NCBI RefSeq assembly: GCF_004339565.1
Contig: NZ_SMFZ01000002.1
Span: 2,480,001 to 2,544,000 of the forward strand
DNA from: Pseudonocardia endophytica
GTDB taxonomy: Bacteria; Actinomycetota; Actinomycetes; Mycobacteriales; Pseudonocardiaceae
Length of the DNA stretch: 64,000 nt
Reading direction: 5' to 3'
Below are positions 33,289-41,559 of the stretch, one piece after another; the first letter of the stretch is position 1, and each line of letters starts with the position of its first letter. A model generated the notes under the pieces. It was given only the letters and a program-made list of their open reading frames with translations. It was not told the DNA's origin and made no database searches. The position numbers were made by a program, and so were the translations under genes.

Positions 33289-33534
33289 ATGATGGAACGA
33301 CTGCGTCGCCTCGTCGGTATGCACCCGTCCCCCGAGGACGTCGAACCGGATCCGAAGCTTGCGAACAGCAGGAAGACCGGCGGCCGGGACGCCCGGCACG
33401 CCGACAGCCCGTCGACGACGGGGGTCGGCGAGTCGGGCGAGTTCGTCGGCCGCACGGCAGGCCAGGACGAGGGGTTCGCCGAGACGACCGGCGCCGAACA
33501 GCGCCACGAAGCCCAGAACGACGGGCGCGCGTGA
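33289..33534 (+). CDS. Small hydrophilic conserved hypothetical protein
   Basis: 81 aa, starting at one of two adjacent ATGs (33289 or 33292). It begins with an amphipathic MMERLRRLVGM helix, then becomes polar and disordered: ANSRKTGGRDARHADSPSTT, GVGESGEFVGRTAGQDEGFA and ETTGAEQR. The repeated GESGEFVGRTAG / ETGAE style resembles a small protein family I recall from Actinobacteria, with no known function. It stands alone between the HTH gene and a convergent SIP gene. Confidence 0.55.
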   Translation: MMERLRRLVGMHPSPEDVEPDPKLANSRKTGGRDARHADSPSTTGVGESGEFVGRTAGQDEGFAETTGAEQRHEAQNDGRA

Positions 33535-33625
33535 CGCCCCCGTCCCGCGGGCCGTCACCCACGGACCGGCTCGAGCCCGACGACGGGAGGGCCATCGGCA
33601 GCGCGCTCACCGGTCGTGGCGACGG

Positions 33626-34339
33626 TCAGTCGAGCCCGGTTCGTCCGGCGGCCCAGTAGGCCTTGCCCTTGATGCGGTCGGGCCCGGGGGTCCATCCGCG
33701 GGTGTCGCGGCGGACGGTGTGGACCGCTGCGGCGTCGCCGGTCAGCACGAGGTCGAAGGGTGCGCCGACGTCGTGGGCTGCCCGGCGTGCGGCGTCGCGC
33801 AGCGGGGCGTGGTCGTCGGCTCGGGGAACGACGACCGCGGAGCTCAGGTCCAGGCCGTCGAGGACGGCGGAGAGCTCGTGGGGGTCCACGGACTCGACGA
33901 CGTGGGTCGCGGTGGCGTCGATCGAGCGCAGCGCGCAGGCCAGACCGAGGCTGGACTCGTCGCCGACGAACAGGACCCGCTCGTGCTCGGTGCGCAGGTC
34001 GATCGACCTGCGCGGTCCGAACAGCTCGCAGTCGTCGCCTGGCCGGACGTCGGTGAACCAGTCGGAGGCGGGTCCCGCGCCGTGGGTGAAGGCGAGCACC
34101 CGGGTGGTGCCCCGCTCGTCGTCCCAGTCGAACGGTGTGTAGGTCCGCAGGCCGAGCGTGCCGCGTCGGGGACGTAGCTGGAGCTTCGCGCCGGGTGTCC
34201 AGGTGGCGGACCGGAACGCGGGGCACTGCAGCTCCACGGTGACGAAGTGCTCGGAGAGCCGGTCCGTGGTCGTGACCCGCGCGGTCTCGAGGAAGGTGCT
34301 GGTCGCCAGGTCCGCCAGCAGTTCGGTGAGCATGGCCAT
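33626..34339 (-). CDS. Siderophore-interacting protein / FAD-binding reductase
   Basis: 237 aa. FAD-binding barrel with FVTVELQCPAF, WTPGAKLQLRPRR and LRTYTPFDWD (the R.YT..FD motif of SIP proteins), then an NADPH-binding half with RVLFVGDESSLGLA and C-terminal RIKGKAYWAAGRTG, where the K.YW motif is diagnostic. SIPs reduce ferric siderophores or flavins. Such reductases could supply reduced flavin to LLM monooxygenases (inferred). ATG 34339 has GGAGGA upstream; the methyltransferase lies 17 bases upstream in the same direction. Confidence 0.88.
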   Translation of the reverse strand: MAMLTELLADLATSTFLETARVTTTDRLSEHFVTVELQCPAFRSATWTPGAKLQLRPRRGTLGLRTYTPFDWDDERGTTRVLAFTHGAGPASDWFTDVRPGDDCELFGPRRSIDLRTEHERVLFVGDESSLGLACALRSIDATATHVVESVDPHELSAVLDGLDLSSAVVVPRADDHAPLRDAARRAAHDVGAPFDLVLTGDAAAVHTVRRDTRGWTPGPDRIKGKAYWAAGRTGLD

Positions 34340-34356
34340 CGGGTTCCTCCGCAGGC

Positions 34357-35043
34357 TCAGGTGGTGCGGACCGAGATCTCGGTCCCACCGTGGAAGGGCA
34401 CCTGGACGGACACGAACCCGTTCGCGGGATCGCGCAGCCAGGCGAGGTAGGCGGCGTACTGCTCGGGCATCAGCCCGACGTTGTCGGTGATCACCACGGC
34501 GCCCGCCCGCATGGCCGGCGCCACCAGCCGGTGGACGTCGAGCGCGGCGTCCGGGAAGCCGTCGTTGAGCAGCAGGTCAACGGGTCCGTCGAGCCCGCGC
34601 AGCGTCTCCCGGGCGTCGCCGAGGCGGATGTCGACGTACTGGTCGAGACCGGCTTCCTGCAGGTGGGTGCGCGCCCGTTCGGCCTTGGCCCGCACGCGCT
34701 CGGTTCCGATCACCGTTCCGCCGCCGTTGTCCCGCACCGCGGCGGCCAGCCAGATCGTCGAGAGCCCGAGCGAGGTCCCGAACTCGACGACCGTACGCGC
34801 CCCGGTCGCGCGTGCCTGGAGGTAGCAGTACGCCGCCTGGTCCCGGTCGAGGGACAGGAACTGGTCGTCGAACGCCCGGATCTGGGCCTCGATGAGCGCC
34901 TCGGCGCCGGCGCGGTCTGCGGCGTCCTCGGCGCCGGGTACGTCGGGCGGGGCCTGGTCCCGGGCCTCGGCGTAGAGACGCTCCAGCACGGCGGTGCTGC
35001 GGGGGTCGAGCATCGAGAAGACGTCGGGGGTAGGGGCGGTCAC
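34357..35043 (-). CDS. Class I SAM-dependent O-methyltransferase (family 3 type)
   Basis: 228 aa. The SAM site is VVEFGTSLGLSTIWLAAAV, followed by VIGTERVRAKAERARTHLQEAGL and the metal/active-site LLLNDGFPDAALDV region, then VVITDNVG. This matches CCoAMT/COMT-like methyltransferases. The usual divalent metal motif DxxxxxY is altered (NDGFPD). GTG start at 35043 with AAGGA upstream. It is divergent from a TetR gene and shares the operator-like palindrome between them; the SIP gene follows in the same operon. Confidence 0.86.
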   Translation of the reverse strand: MTAPTPDVFSMLDPRSTAVLERLYAEARDQAPPDVPGAEDAADRAGAEALIEAQIRAFDDQFLSLDRDQAAYCYLQARATGARTVVEFGTSLGLSTIWLAAAVRDNGGGTVIGTERVRAKAERARTHLQEAGLDQYVDIRLGDARETLRGLDGPVDLLLNDGFPDAALDVHRLVAPAMRAGAVVITDNVGLMPEQYAAYLAWLRDPANGFVSVQVPFHGGTEISVRTT

Positions 35044-35096
35044 GACGGCCCATCCTTCGCTGTCGGTGGCATCGGTGCTGGTGGGAGCCCTATTCT

Positions 35097-35112
35097 AAGT
35101 AAATGCTCACTT
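35097..35112. promoter_or_regulatory. Candidate TetR operator
   Basis: AAGTAA (35097-35102) and TCACTT (35107-35112) form imperfect inverted half-sites in an AT-rich spot between the divergent methyltransferase and TetR genes. Confidence 0.5.
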
Positions 35113-35152
35113 TCTCGACTACTCGCTTTCGCTGCGTGCGGCCGGGTGCGCC

Positions 35153-35779
35153 GTGACCGGCCGATCGCGCCGCCTTCAGGCACGTCGGCAGCCCCGTCAG
35201 GTGCGTGCCGAGCTCACCCGGGAACGGATCCTCGACGCGGCGGCTCACGTTTTCGCCGAGTACGGCTACGCTGGTGGCACCACGAACCGGATCGCCGAGC
35301 GGGCGCGGTGCTCGATCGGCTCGCTGTACCAGTACTTCCCGAACAAGGACGCGATCCTGGGGGAGCTGCTCACCCGCCACCTCGACGCCGGGGTCGCCGC
35401 CCGCGCCCCGCTCGGCGAGGGCAGCGAGCAGACCACGCTCGACGAGGTCGTGCGTGTGATGGTGCGGACGGCGATCGCCAACCACCGCGACGATCCGCGG
35501 CTGCTCCGGCTCCTGATCGAGGAGGCGCCCATGGGCGGCGACGTGCTGCGGCGCATCGAGGAGCACCAGCGTCGGCGGGTCGATGCCCTGCAGGGCTTCC
35601 TCACCCGCCACCGGGAGGTCCGGGTCGAGGACACCGAGACCGCCGCCCGCATCATCACCATGATGGTCGAGATCGTCGTGCACGGGCTGTCGGCCACCTC
35701 GGACCGCGTCGACGAGCACCGCCTCGAGTCCGAGCTCACCGCGATGATCACCCGGTACCTCTGCGCGCCGGAGTACTGA
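35153..35779 (+). CDS. TetR-family transcriptional regulator
   Basis: 208 aa. HTH at about 20-65: TRERILDAAAHVFAEYGYAG then TTNRIAERARCSIGSLYQYFPNKDAIL, a textbook TetR DNA-binding domain. The C-terminal helical domain (LLRLLIEEAPMGGDVLRRIEEHQ) binds an unknown ligand. GTG start. It is divergent from the methyltransferase/SIP pair, which it probably represses, and is followed by a strong bidirectional hairpin. Confidence 0.9.
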   Translation: MTGRSRRLQARRQPRQVRAELTRERILDAAAHVFAEYGYAGGTTNRIAERARCSIGSLYQYFPNKDAILGELLTRHLDAGVAARAPLGEGSEQTTLDEVVRVMVRTAIANHRDDPRLLRLLIEEAPMGGDVLRRIEEHQRRRVDALQGFLTRHREVRVEDTETAARIITMMVEIVVHGLSATSDRVDEHRLESELTAMITRYLCAPEY

Positions 35780-35853
35780 ACCCGGAGCTCGTTCCTTCCG
35801 GTGCCGGCCGGCGTCGACCGTCGCCGCGTTTCCGTGCACGACGATCCCGGCCG

Positions 35854-35893
35854 CCGGCCCCGGCCCCCCGCAGCAGCGGGAGGCCGGGGCCGG
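35854..35893. terminator. Bidirectional terminator hairpin
   Basis: CCGGCCCCGGCC (35854-35865) pairs perfectly with GGCCGGGGCCGG (35882-35893); the intervening bases add an inner CCGC/GCGG stem. It lies between the convergent TetR and acyl-CoA dehydrogenase genes. Confidence 0.75.
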
Positions 35894-35902
35894 TGTGTGG
35901 TC

Positions 35903-37213
35903 TCAGCTCACGATGGTGTCGATGGCCTCGTGGTGCTTCTCGAACTTGACGTAGTCGTCCTCCATGATCGCTCGCGGGTTGAACATGGGGTCGGCGAGGA
36001 TGCCGTGGACGCGGCGGCGCTGCATGCCCATGTTGCCGCCGTCGTAGATCGGCAGGACGGCGGCCTCACGGAGGAGCTTGCCGAAGCCGTTCTTGGTCTC
36101 CAGGCTGTTCACGCCGACGATCTGCATGCACTTGTAGACGCAGTCGAACATCAGCTCGGTGACCTGGATCTTGTTCATGGCGCCGACGAGCTCGGCGTGC
36201 TGGTCGTGCTTGTCGAGGTAGTCGGCGGCCCGCCAGGAGAAGTACCGGCCCATCTCGATCTTCGCGGCGACGTCGCCGAGGACGTAGCCGACGTTCTGGA
36301 ACCCGATGATCGGCTTGATCGCGCCCGCGGTGTTGCCGTGGGCGAACTCCAGGGCCATCTCGAAGGCGGCGCGGGCCATGCCGACGGCGGCGATCGCGGC
36401 GACCGGTCCGGACCAGGCGAAGTTGCGGTTGATGACCAGGTCACCGTTGCCCTCGGCGCCAGGCAGCAGGTTCGCCGCGGGGATGCGCGCGTTGTCGAAG
36501 ATCACCTCGGAGTTCGACGCGAGGCGGTGCCCGACCTTGTCCAGGTGGCGGTAGGTGACTCCCGGTGTGTCGCGTTCCAGCACCAGCGCCGACAGGCCCT
36601 CGGTGCCGCCCTTGTCCGAGTCGGTGCGCACGATCAGCGTGCCGGCGTTGACGCCGCGCTCGTCCCAGCCACCCGAGGACGGCCAGTACTTGCGGCCGTT
36701 GACGACGAAGTCGTCGCCGTCCCGGGTGGCGGTCAGCCCGACCCCGGCCGGGCGGGGCAGCGGGATGTCGAAGTTGGCGGTGCCGGCCGGGTTGCCCGGG
36801 GGTTCGCTGGCCGTCCAGCCGCCGAGGTACTCCCCGCTCGGGTCGGAGGTGGCCGCGCTCAGGAAGCGCTCCTTCTGCTCGTCCGTGCCGTACCAGGCCA
36901 CCGGCATGAGACCGAGGCCGTTGCACAGCACGGTGCAGGCGAAGCCGGGGTCGACCGTGCAGATCTCCTCGGCGGCGATGACCAGGTCGACGCAGGAGAC
37001 CCCGCCGCCGCCGTACTCCTTGGGCAGCATGCACATGGCGATGCCCGCCTTGTAGGACTCGATGTAGGCCGGCTTGGTGGCCTGGAAGCCGGCCAGCGGG
37101 TCGGACAGCGCGTCCGCCTCGGTGACGACCGGCTTGAGGACGTTCTCCGAGAACGCCCGTACGTCGTACTGCAGCTTCTTCTGCTCGTCGGACATCGAGA
37201 AGTTGACGGTCAT
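35903..37213 (-). CDS. Acyl-CoA dehydrogenase family protein, copy 1
   Basis: 436 aa. The N-terminal helical domain begins MTVNFSMSDEQKKLQYDVRA, the middle beta domain has GGWTASEPPGNPAGTANFD, and the C-terminal FAD part has NRNFAWSGPVAAIAAVGMARAAFEMA. Where typical acyl-CoA dehydrogenases carry YEGT with the catalytic Glu, this reads IYDGGNMGMQRRR, so Glu is replaced by Asp. It resembles the protein at 38071 throughout (about half the positions by eye). The pair flanks an NsrR-like Rrf2 gene, suggesting common control. The substrate is unknown. Confidence 0.87.
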   Translation of the reverse strand: MTVNFSMSDEQKKLQYDVRAFSENVLKPVVTEADALSDPLAGFQATKPAYIESYKAGIAMCMLPKEYGGGGVSCVDLVIAAEEICTVDPGFACTVLCNGLGLMPVAWYGTDEQKERFLSAATSDPSGEYLGGWTASEPPGNPAGTANFDIPLPRPAGVGLTATRDGDDFVVNGRKYWPSSGGWDERGVNAGTLIVRTDSDKGGTEGLSALVLERDTPGVTYRHLDKVGHRLASNSEVIFDNARIPAANLLPGAEGNGDLVINRNFAWSGPVAAIAAVGMARAAFEMALEFAHGNTAGAIKPIIGFQNVGYVLGDVAAKIEMGRYFSWRAADYLDKHDQHAELVGAMNKIQVTELMFDCVYKCMQIVGVNSLETKNGFGKLLREAAVLPIYDGGNMGMQRRRVHGILADPMFNPRAIMEDDYVKFEKHHEAIDTIVS

Positions 37214-37260
37214 GGCGACCTTCCGTCGTCGGGCCTACCCGCCACATCCATGGGCGGGAT

Positions 37261-37281
37261 ACTGGTATCCGGCATACCTGT
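37261..37281. promoter_or_regulatory. Inverted repeat, candidate Rrf2 operator
   Basis: ACTGGTAT and ATACCTGT face each other across a 5-bp spacer (one mismatch between arms), 48-68 bases upstream of the ACAD copy 1 start. Dyads of this size are normal for Rrf2 dimers. Confidence 0.6.
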
Positions 37282-37407
37282 TATGAGCCGAGGGTGTGCC
37301 GAGTTCGCAGCGTGCCGCACGCCAGCGGCGACCGGAACTGCAGGCAGACGCTCTTAACAGACATGTCACATGCAGCTTTGGGTGGTCGCCGGGTCCGTCG
37401 AACTAGC

Positions 37408-37439
37408 ATGTCGGCACCATGTTTGATCGATGTCGGCAC
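37408..37439 (+). repeat. Direct repeat ATGTCGGCAC
   Basis: Ten identical bases at 37408-37417 and 37430-37439, repeating every 22 bp (two helical turns), about 90-120 bases before the Rrf2 start. Possible activator or regulator site. Confidence 0.45.
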
Positions 37440-37527
37440 ACCGGAGGTGACGTGGCCCGCCTGTCCGTCCCCGTCGCGCGTGGTGACGGGTACGGTTTGG
37501 TCCGATCCCGATCGAGACGAGCCGACC

Positions 37528-37977
37528 ATGAGGCACACCGCGCACGCCGACTACGCCCTGCGCGTGCTGCTCTACCTGCGTGTGGCACCCGGGCGGCAGG
37601 GCTCGGTCGCCGAGATCGCCGACGCACACGCGGTGTCTCGCCACCATCTGGTCAAGGTCGTCCAGCGGCTGGCGAGCGCGGGCATCGTCACGACGATGCG
37701 TGGACGCGGCGGCGGGGTGCGGCTCGAGCGCGACCCGTCGGCGATCACCGTGGGCGAGGTGATGCGCACGATGGAGAACGACTTCGCCCTCGTGGAGTGT
37801 CTCGGAGCCGCGCGGTTCTGCCGGGTCGCGGGCGTGTGCGGCGGCCGGGACGTGTTCTCCCGCGCGCTGGATGCCTATTTCGCGGTCCTCGACGACGCCA
37901 CCCTCGACGACCTCGCTGCGAACGACCAGGGCTTGCGCGGCGCGCTACGCCTGACCCAGCACCGCGCTGGATCGTGA
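37528..37977 (+). CDS. Rrf2-family regulator, NsrR-like
   Basis: 149 aa. HTH with YALRVLLYLRVAP and AHAVSRHHLVKVVQRLASAGIV, then wing MRGRGGGVRLERDP. Three cysteines (Cys91, Cys98, Cys104, spacing CX6CX5C) match the NsrR iron-sulfur ligands, in ECLGAARFCRVAGVC. NsrR proteins carry a nitric-oxide-sensitive Fe-S cluster (family knowledge). It lies between two paralogous acyl-CoA dehydrogenase genes, which are its likely targets. The ATG at 37528 is the homology start; the longer upstream reading is not supported. Confidence 0.87.
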   Translation: MRHTAHADYALRVLLYLRVAPGRQGSVAEIADAHAVSRHHLVKVVQRLASAGIVTTMRGRGGGVRLERDPSAITVGEVMRTMENDFALVECLGAARFCRVAGVCGGRDVFSRALDAYFAVLDDATLDDLAANDQGLRGALRLTQHRAGS

Positions 37978-38070
37978 CCACCCCTCGGGACCAGCCCGGA
38001 TCACGCTCGGCCGACGAGGTCCGACGTCGACGTTCCCGCCACGCACGACCGGTGTCGCGAAGGAATCATC

Positions 38071-39378
38071 GTGCCCATCGACTTCGACCTGACCTCTGAG
38101 CAGAAGAAGCTGAAGTACACCGCGCGCGAGTTCGCGCAGGAGGTCCTGCGGCCCGCGTCCGAGCGCGCCGACGCGACGACCGACCCGCAGGACGCCTTCC
38201 GCGCGATGAAACCGGTCTACGCCCAGGCGGCGGCACTGGGGTTCACCACGATGTTCGTTCCCCGGCAGTACGGTGGCGGCGGGAGCACCAACGTCGACTT
38301 CCTGCTCGCGATCGAGGAGCTGTGCGCCGTCGACCCCGGCTTCCCGACGATCCTGCTCGTCAACGGGCTCGCGCTGATGCCGCTGCTCCTGCACGGCACC
38401 GACGAGCAACGCACCACGTGGCTGCACCGTGCGACAGGCGACACCTCGGGAGAGTTCCTCGCCGGATGGGTGGTCAGCGAACGCGGCGGCACAGCCAACT
38501 TCGACCACCCCAGCCCCCAGGCCGGCATCCAGCTCGTCGCCGACCGTCGTCGAGGGGGCGAGTACGTCCTCAACGGTGAGAAGCACTGGCCCTGCAACGC
38601 AGGCGGCTGGGACCTGCACGGTGCCGACGTCAACCTCTGTGTCGTGCGCACCGACCGCACCACGGGCGGCAAGGGCGGCCTCAGCGCCGTCCTCGTCGAG
38701 CGCGGTACCCCGGGGATCACCTACGAGGCCATCGACAAGATGGCCCACCGCACCTGCCAGAACGTCACCATGACCTTCCGCGACGTGCGCGTCCCCGCGG
38801 AGAACCTGCTGGCCCGCGGGGACGGTGACCTGCTCATCAACCGCAACTTCACCTGGTCGGCGCCGATCGCCGCCATCGCCGCCGTCGCCGTCGCACGAAG
38901 CGCCTACGACTTCGCGCTCAAGTGGGCGAAGTCCTACACGGGCGGCGGCTCCGGACCGATCATCCAGCACCAGGCCGTCGGGCACCTGCTCACCGACGTC
39001 GCCGCGCGGATCGAAGCCGGCCGCTACCTGTGCTGGAAAGCCGCCCACTACATGGACCGGCACCCCGGCGAGGGCCACGCCCTCGGCGCCATGAACAAGA
39101 CCTTCTGCGGAGACACCATGCAGAGCGTCGTGTTCGACTGCATGCGCATCGTCGGGGTGAACGCGCTCGACCGGAAGTTCCCCATGGAGAAGCTCTACCG
39201 CGAATCCATGGTCTTCCCCCTCTACGACGCCGGCAACCTCGCCATGCAACGTCGCCGAGCCTGGGGCGTGATCGCCGACATCGGCTTCTCTCCCGACCTG
39301 TTCGTCGACGGTGAGCCCCTCCCGTTCACCCGGAGCATGGAGGGGTTCGGCACGACGTCCGACGCCTCACCGCCCTGA
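38071..39378 (+). CDS. Acyl-CoA dehydrogenase family protein, copy 2
   Basis: 435 aa, GTG start with GAAGGA upstream. Paralogue of the gene at 35903: DFDLTSEQKKLKYTAREFA, YGGGGSTNVDFLLAIEELCAVDPGF, LAGWVVSERGGTANFD, NRNFTWSAPIAAIAAVAVARS and the active-site region LYDAGNLAMQRRR with Asp instead of Glu. Sharing this change, the two may form a heteromeric enzyme or serve related substrates. It follows the Rrf2 gene by 93 bases in the same direction. Confidence 0.87.
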   Translation: MPIDFDLTSEQKKLKYTAREFAQEVLRPASERADATTDPQDAFRAMKPVYAQAAALGFTTMFVPRQYGGGGSTNVDFLLAIEELCAVDPGFPTILLVNGLALMPLLLHGTDEQRTTWLHRATGDTSGEFLAGWVVSERGGTANFDHPSPQAGIQLVADRRRGGEYVLNGEKHWPCNAGGWDLHGADVNLCVVRTDRTTGGKGGLSAVLVERGTPGITYEAIDKMAHRTCQNVTMTFRDVRVPAENLLARGDGDLLINRNFTWSAPIAAIAAVAVARSAYDFALKWAKSYTGGGSGPIIQHQAVGHLLTDVAARIEAGRYLCWKAAHYMDRHPGEGHALGAMNKTFCGDTMQSVVFDCMRIVGVNALDRKFPMEKLYRESMVFPLYDAGNLAMQRRRAWGVIADIGFSPDLFVDGEPLPFTRSMEGFGTTSDASPP

Positions 39379-39394
39379 GAACCCGCTCGCCGGC

Positions 39395-40378
39395 TCAGGG
39401 CTGCGCCGCGCGCCGGTAGGCCGTGGGGGTCAGCCCGGTCTCGCTCTTGACGACCTGTCCGAATCGGGTGGGGTTGGGGAATCCCCATCGCGCGCCGATC
39501 GCCGAGACCGGACTCGTGGCCATGTCCGGGTCGGCGAGGTCGGCGAGAGAGCGCTCGAGGCGTCGGCGGCGGACCGTCGTGGCGACGGTGCGTCCGTCGT
39601 CGGCGAGCAGGGCGTGCAGGTGCCGGGTGGACACGAACAGCGCCGCGGCGATCGATCGCGGGGACAGGTCGGGGTCGGCGAGGTGCTCGTCGATGTGGTG
39701 GTCGATGCGTCGGCGCATCCGGTCGTGCGGGTCGACCGGGTCGAGCAGGCCGCGGCGGGCGAGCTCGTCGTCGAACAGGATGCGGGCGAGCTCGGTGGCG
39801 TGGCGGACGGTCGCCCGCAGTGACGCGGCGCCTGCCGGGCTCGCACCGGCGCGGCGGTCGAGGCTCGTGTGCAGCCCGGTCAGCAGACCGGCCAGCGCCG
39901 GGGTCAGTCCGTGCGCGGCGTGCAGGGTCGTGGCGGTCAGCTCGCCCGCTCGGCGGTCCACGCCCGCGGCGTCGCGCGGGAAGCGGAAGCACAGGCTCCG
40001 GTAGCCCTCGCCGCTGGTGATCTCGACCGGGCGGGTGGAGTCGTAGAACACCATGTCGCCGGGCCGTACCGTCGCGCTCCGCCGGTCCTGGCGGAACTGC
40101 GCCTCGCCGTCGAGCTGCAGCGAGAGCAGGTAGTCGGCGGACGTCTCGTCGCCGATGTGCTCCGCGTCGCGCACGGCCCGGTGCGGGCGCGATGTCATCG
40201 CGACGAGCGACGTCTCGCCCAGGTCGACGCGTTCGACGCGGCCGTGGAAGTGGTCGGGACGGGCGCACTCGACCTCGAAGCGCAGCAGCGCGCCGGAGAC
40301 GGCGTTGCGCCAGGTGTCGACGTCGCGCACCTCGGCGCCGATGCCGTTGCCGGTGCCTCGGCCCGCCTCGTTGCGCAT
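39395..40378 (-). CDS. AraC-family transcriptional regulator
   Basis: 327 aa. An N-terminal AraC_binding_2-type sensor domain (RPGDMVFYDSTRPVEITSGEGYRSLCFRFPR) is followed by two HTHs: SPRSIAAALFVSTRHLHALL and PVSAIGARWGFPNPTRFGQVVKSETG. The ATG at 40378 follows GGTGGGA; an ATG at 40402 is also possible. It is divergent from the VOC dioxygenase operon, which it probably activates in response to an aromatic ligand (inferred). Confidence 0.87.
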   Translation of the reverse strand: MRNEAGRGTGNGIGAEVRDVDTWRNAVSGALLRFEVECARPDHFHGRVERVDLGETSLVAMTSRPHRAVRDAEHIGDETSADYLLSLQLDGEAQFRQDRRSATVRPGDMVFYDSTRPVEITSGEGYRSLCFRFPRDAAGVDRRAGELTATTLHAAHGLTPALAGLLTGLHTSLDRRAGASPAGAASLRATVRHATELARILFDDELARRGLLDPVDPHDRMRRRIDHHIDEHLADPDLSPRSIAAALFVSTRHLHALLADDGRTVATTVRRRRLERSLADLADPDMATSPVSAIGARWGFPNPTRFGQVVKSETGLTPTAYRRAAQP

Positions 40379-40519
40379 CGCGTTCCCACCGCCGCACAGC
40401 ATCCCGGCCCCGGACCGCGCGGTCGTGCAGCCGAGCGAGATGTCCGTGCACTGTAACGACAGACACGTGACGGCGGCCACGCCTAGCGTCGGGGACAGGC
40501 TCGAACAGAGGAGACGACG

Positions 40520-41476
40520 TTGTCCCACATCCGCGGCTCGCATCACCTGACGTTGTCCGTCGGCGGTGCCCAGGAGGACGTGGGCTTCCACGTCGGCACG
40601 CTGGGGATGCGCTTCATCAAGCGCACCGTCCTGTTCGACGGCACGCTGCCGATCTACCACCTGTACTACTCGAACGCGTCGGGCGAACCCTCGTCGGTGC
40701 TGACCACGTTCCCATGGCGCCAGGCCGGACTGGTCGGGCGGCGCGGCACCAACCAGGCCCGCGAGGTCCTGCTGTCGGTGCCGACCGGCTCGCTCGACTA
40801 CTGGCACGGACGGCTGTCCGAGCACGGCGTCGAGGTCGCGGACATCGAGGTGTTTGACCGGCGACGCCTGGAGTTCCGCCACCCGTCGGGCATCGAGTAC
40901 GTGATGGTCGGCAACGACGACGACCCCCGCGTCGGGCACCCCGGTAACGGCGTGCCGCCGGAGCACGCGATCCACGGGTTCCACGGCGTCGGCGTCCACG
41001 TCGCCACGCCGGAGCGCATGGTCGAGTTCGCCGAGGAGGTGTTCCACTCCCAGGGCAAGATCGTCGAGGACGGGGACCGGGCCGCGTTCCAGGTCGGGCA
41101 GGACCCGCACGGCAACCACGTCGAGCTGGTCGCGGACCGGGGCGACGACCAGGGCACGTGGCGCTACGGGGCCGGCACGTTCCACCACTGCGCGTGGAAC
41201 CTGGAGACGCTGGAGAACCAGGACGACCTCAAGTTCGAGATCGAGGGCAACGGCTACACCGACATCTCCGAGCTCAAGGACCGGAAGTACTTCAAGTCGG
41301 TGTACGTGCGCACGCCGTCCGGCGCGTTGTTCGAGCTGGCCGTCACGCACACCGAGGGTGGCTGGACCTGCGACGAGTCGCCGCAGGAACTCGGCACCCG
41401 GTTCCAGCTCCCTGAGCAGTTCGAGCACCGGCGCGAGGAGATCTTCTCCACGCTGGAGCCGATCGAGGCGCCCTGA
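40520..41476 (+). CDS. VOC-superfamily ring-cleaving dioxygenase
   Basis: 318 aa, TTG start. Two vicinal-oxygen-chelate modules: module 1 begins IRGSHHLTLSVGGAQEDVGFHVGTLGMRFIKRTVLFDG, module 2 IHGFHGVGVHVATPERMVEFAEEVF. Metal ligands are probably the His of GSHHLTL, a His in the module 2 strand and the Glu of GALFELAVTH. The length and GMRFIKRTVLFD signature match MhqO/MhqA-type hydroquinone dioxygenases. It is divergent from AraC and 83 bases upstream of an ACAD-fold monooxygenase, together resembling aromatic ring hydroxylation and cleavage. Confidence 0.88.
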   Translation: MSHIRGSHHLTLSVGGAQEDVGFHVGTLGMRFIKRTVLFDGTLPIYHLYYSNASGEPSSVLTTFPWRQAGLVGRRGTNQAREVLLSVPTGSLDYWHGRLSEHGVEVADIEVFDRRRLEFRHPSGIEYVMVGNDDDPRVGHPGNGVPPEHAIHGFHGVGVHVATPERMVEFAEEVFHSQGKIVEDGDRAAFQVGQDPHGNHVELVADRGDDQGTWRYGAGTFHHCAWNLETLENQDDLKFEIEGNGYTDISELKDRKYFKSVYVRTPSGALFELAVTHTEGGWTCDESPQELGTRFQLPEQFEHRREEIFSTLEPIEAP

Positions 41477-41559
41477 TCGACGACCCCCACTCCGACGAGG
41501 CGCTCGCGGTGGTCCGGGACCGGATCGCCGCGCGGGCGCCGCATCACGAGGTGAATCCC

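Larger units (their letters stand above)
37214..37527. promoter_or_regulatory. Divergent promoter region of ACAD copy 1 and the Rrf2 gene
   Basis: 314 bases without a gene. It holds the 37261-37281 palindrome near the ACAD start and a 22-bp-spaced direct repeat (37408-37439) toward the Rrf2 gene. TAGCAT (37404-37409) could be a -10 for the rightward transcript. Confidence 0.55.

Noticed and set aside
37294..37527. Longer Rrf2 protein starting at 37294
   Set aside because: The extra residues are not Rrf2-like and would cover the promoter repeats; the family start is at 37528.
41509..41559. Upstream GTG start for the ACAD-fold monooxygenase
   Set aside because: The ATG at 41560 has a good GAGGTGA site and the additional 17 residues show no conservation pattern.
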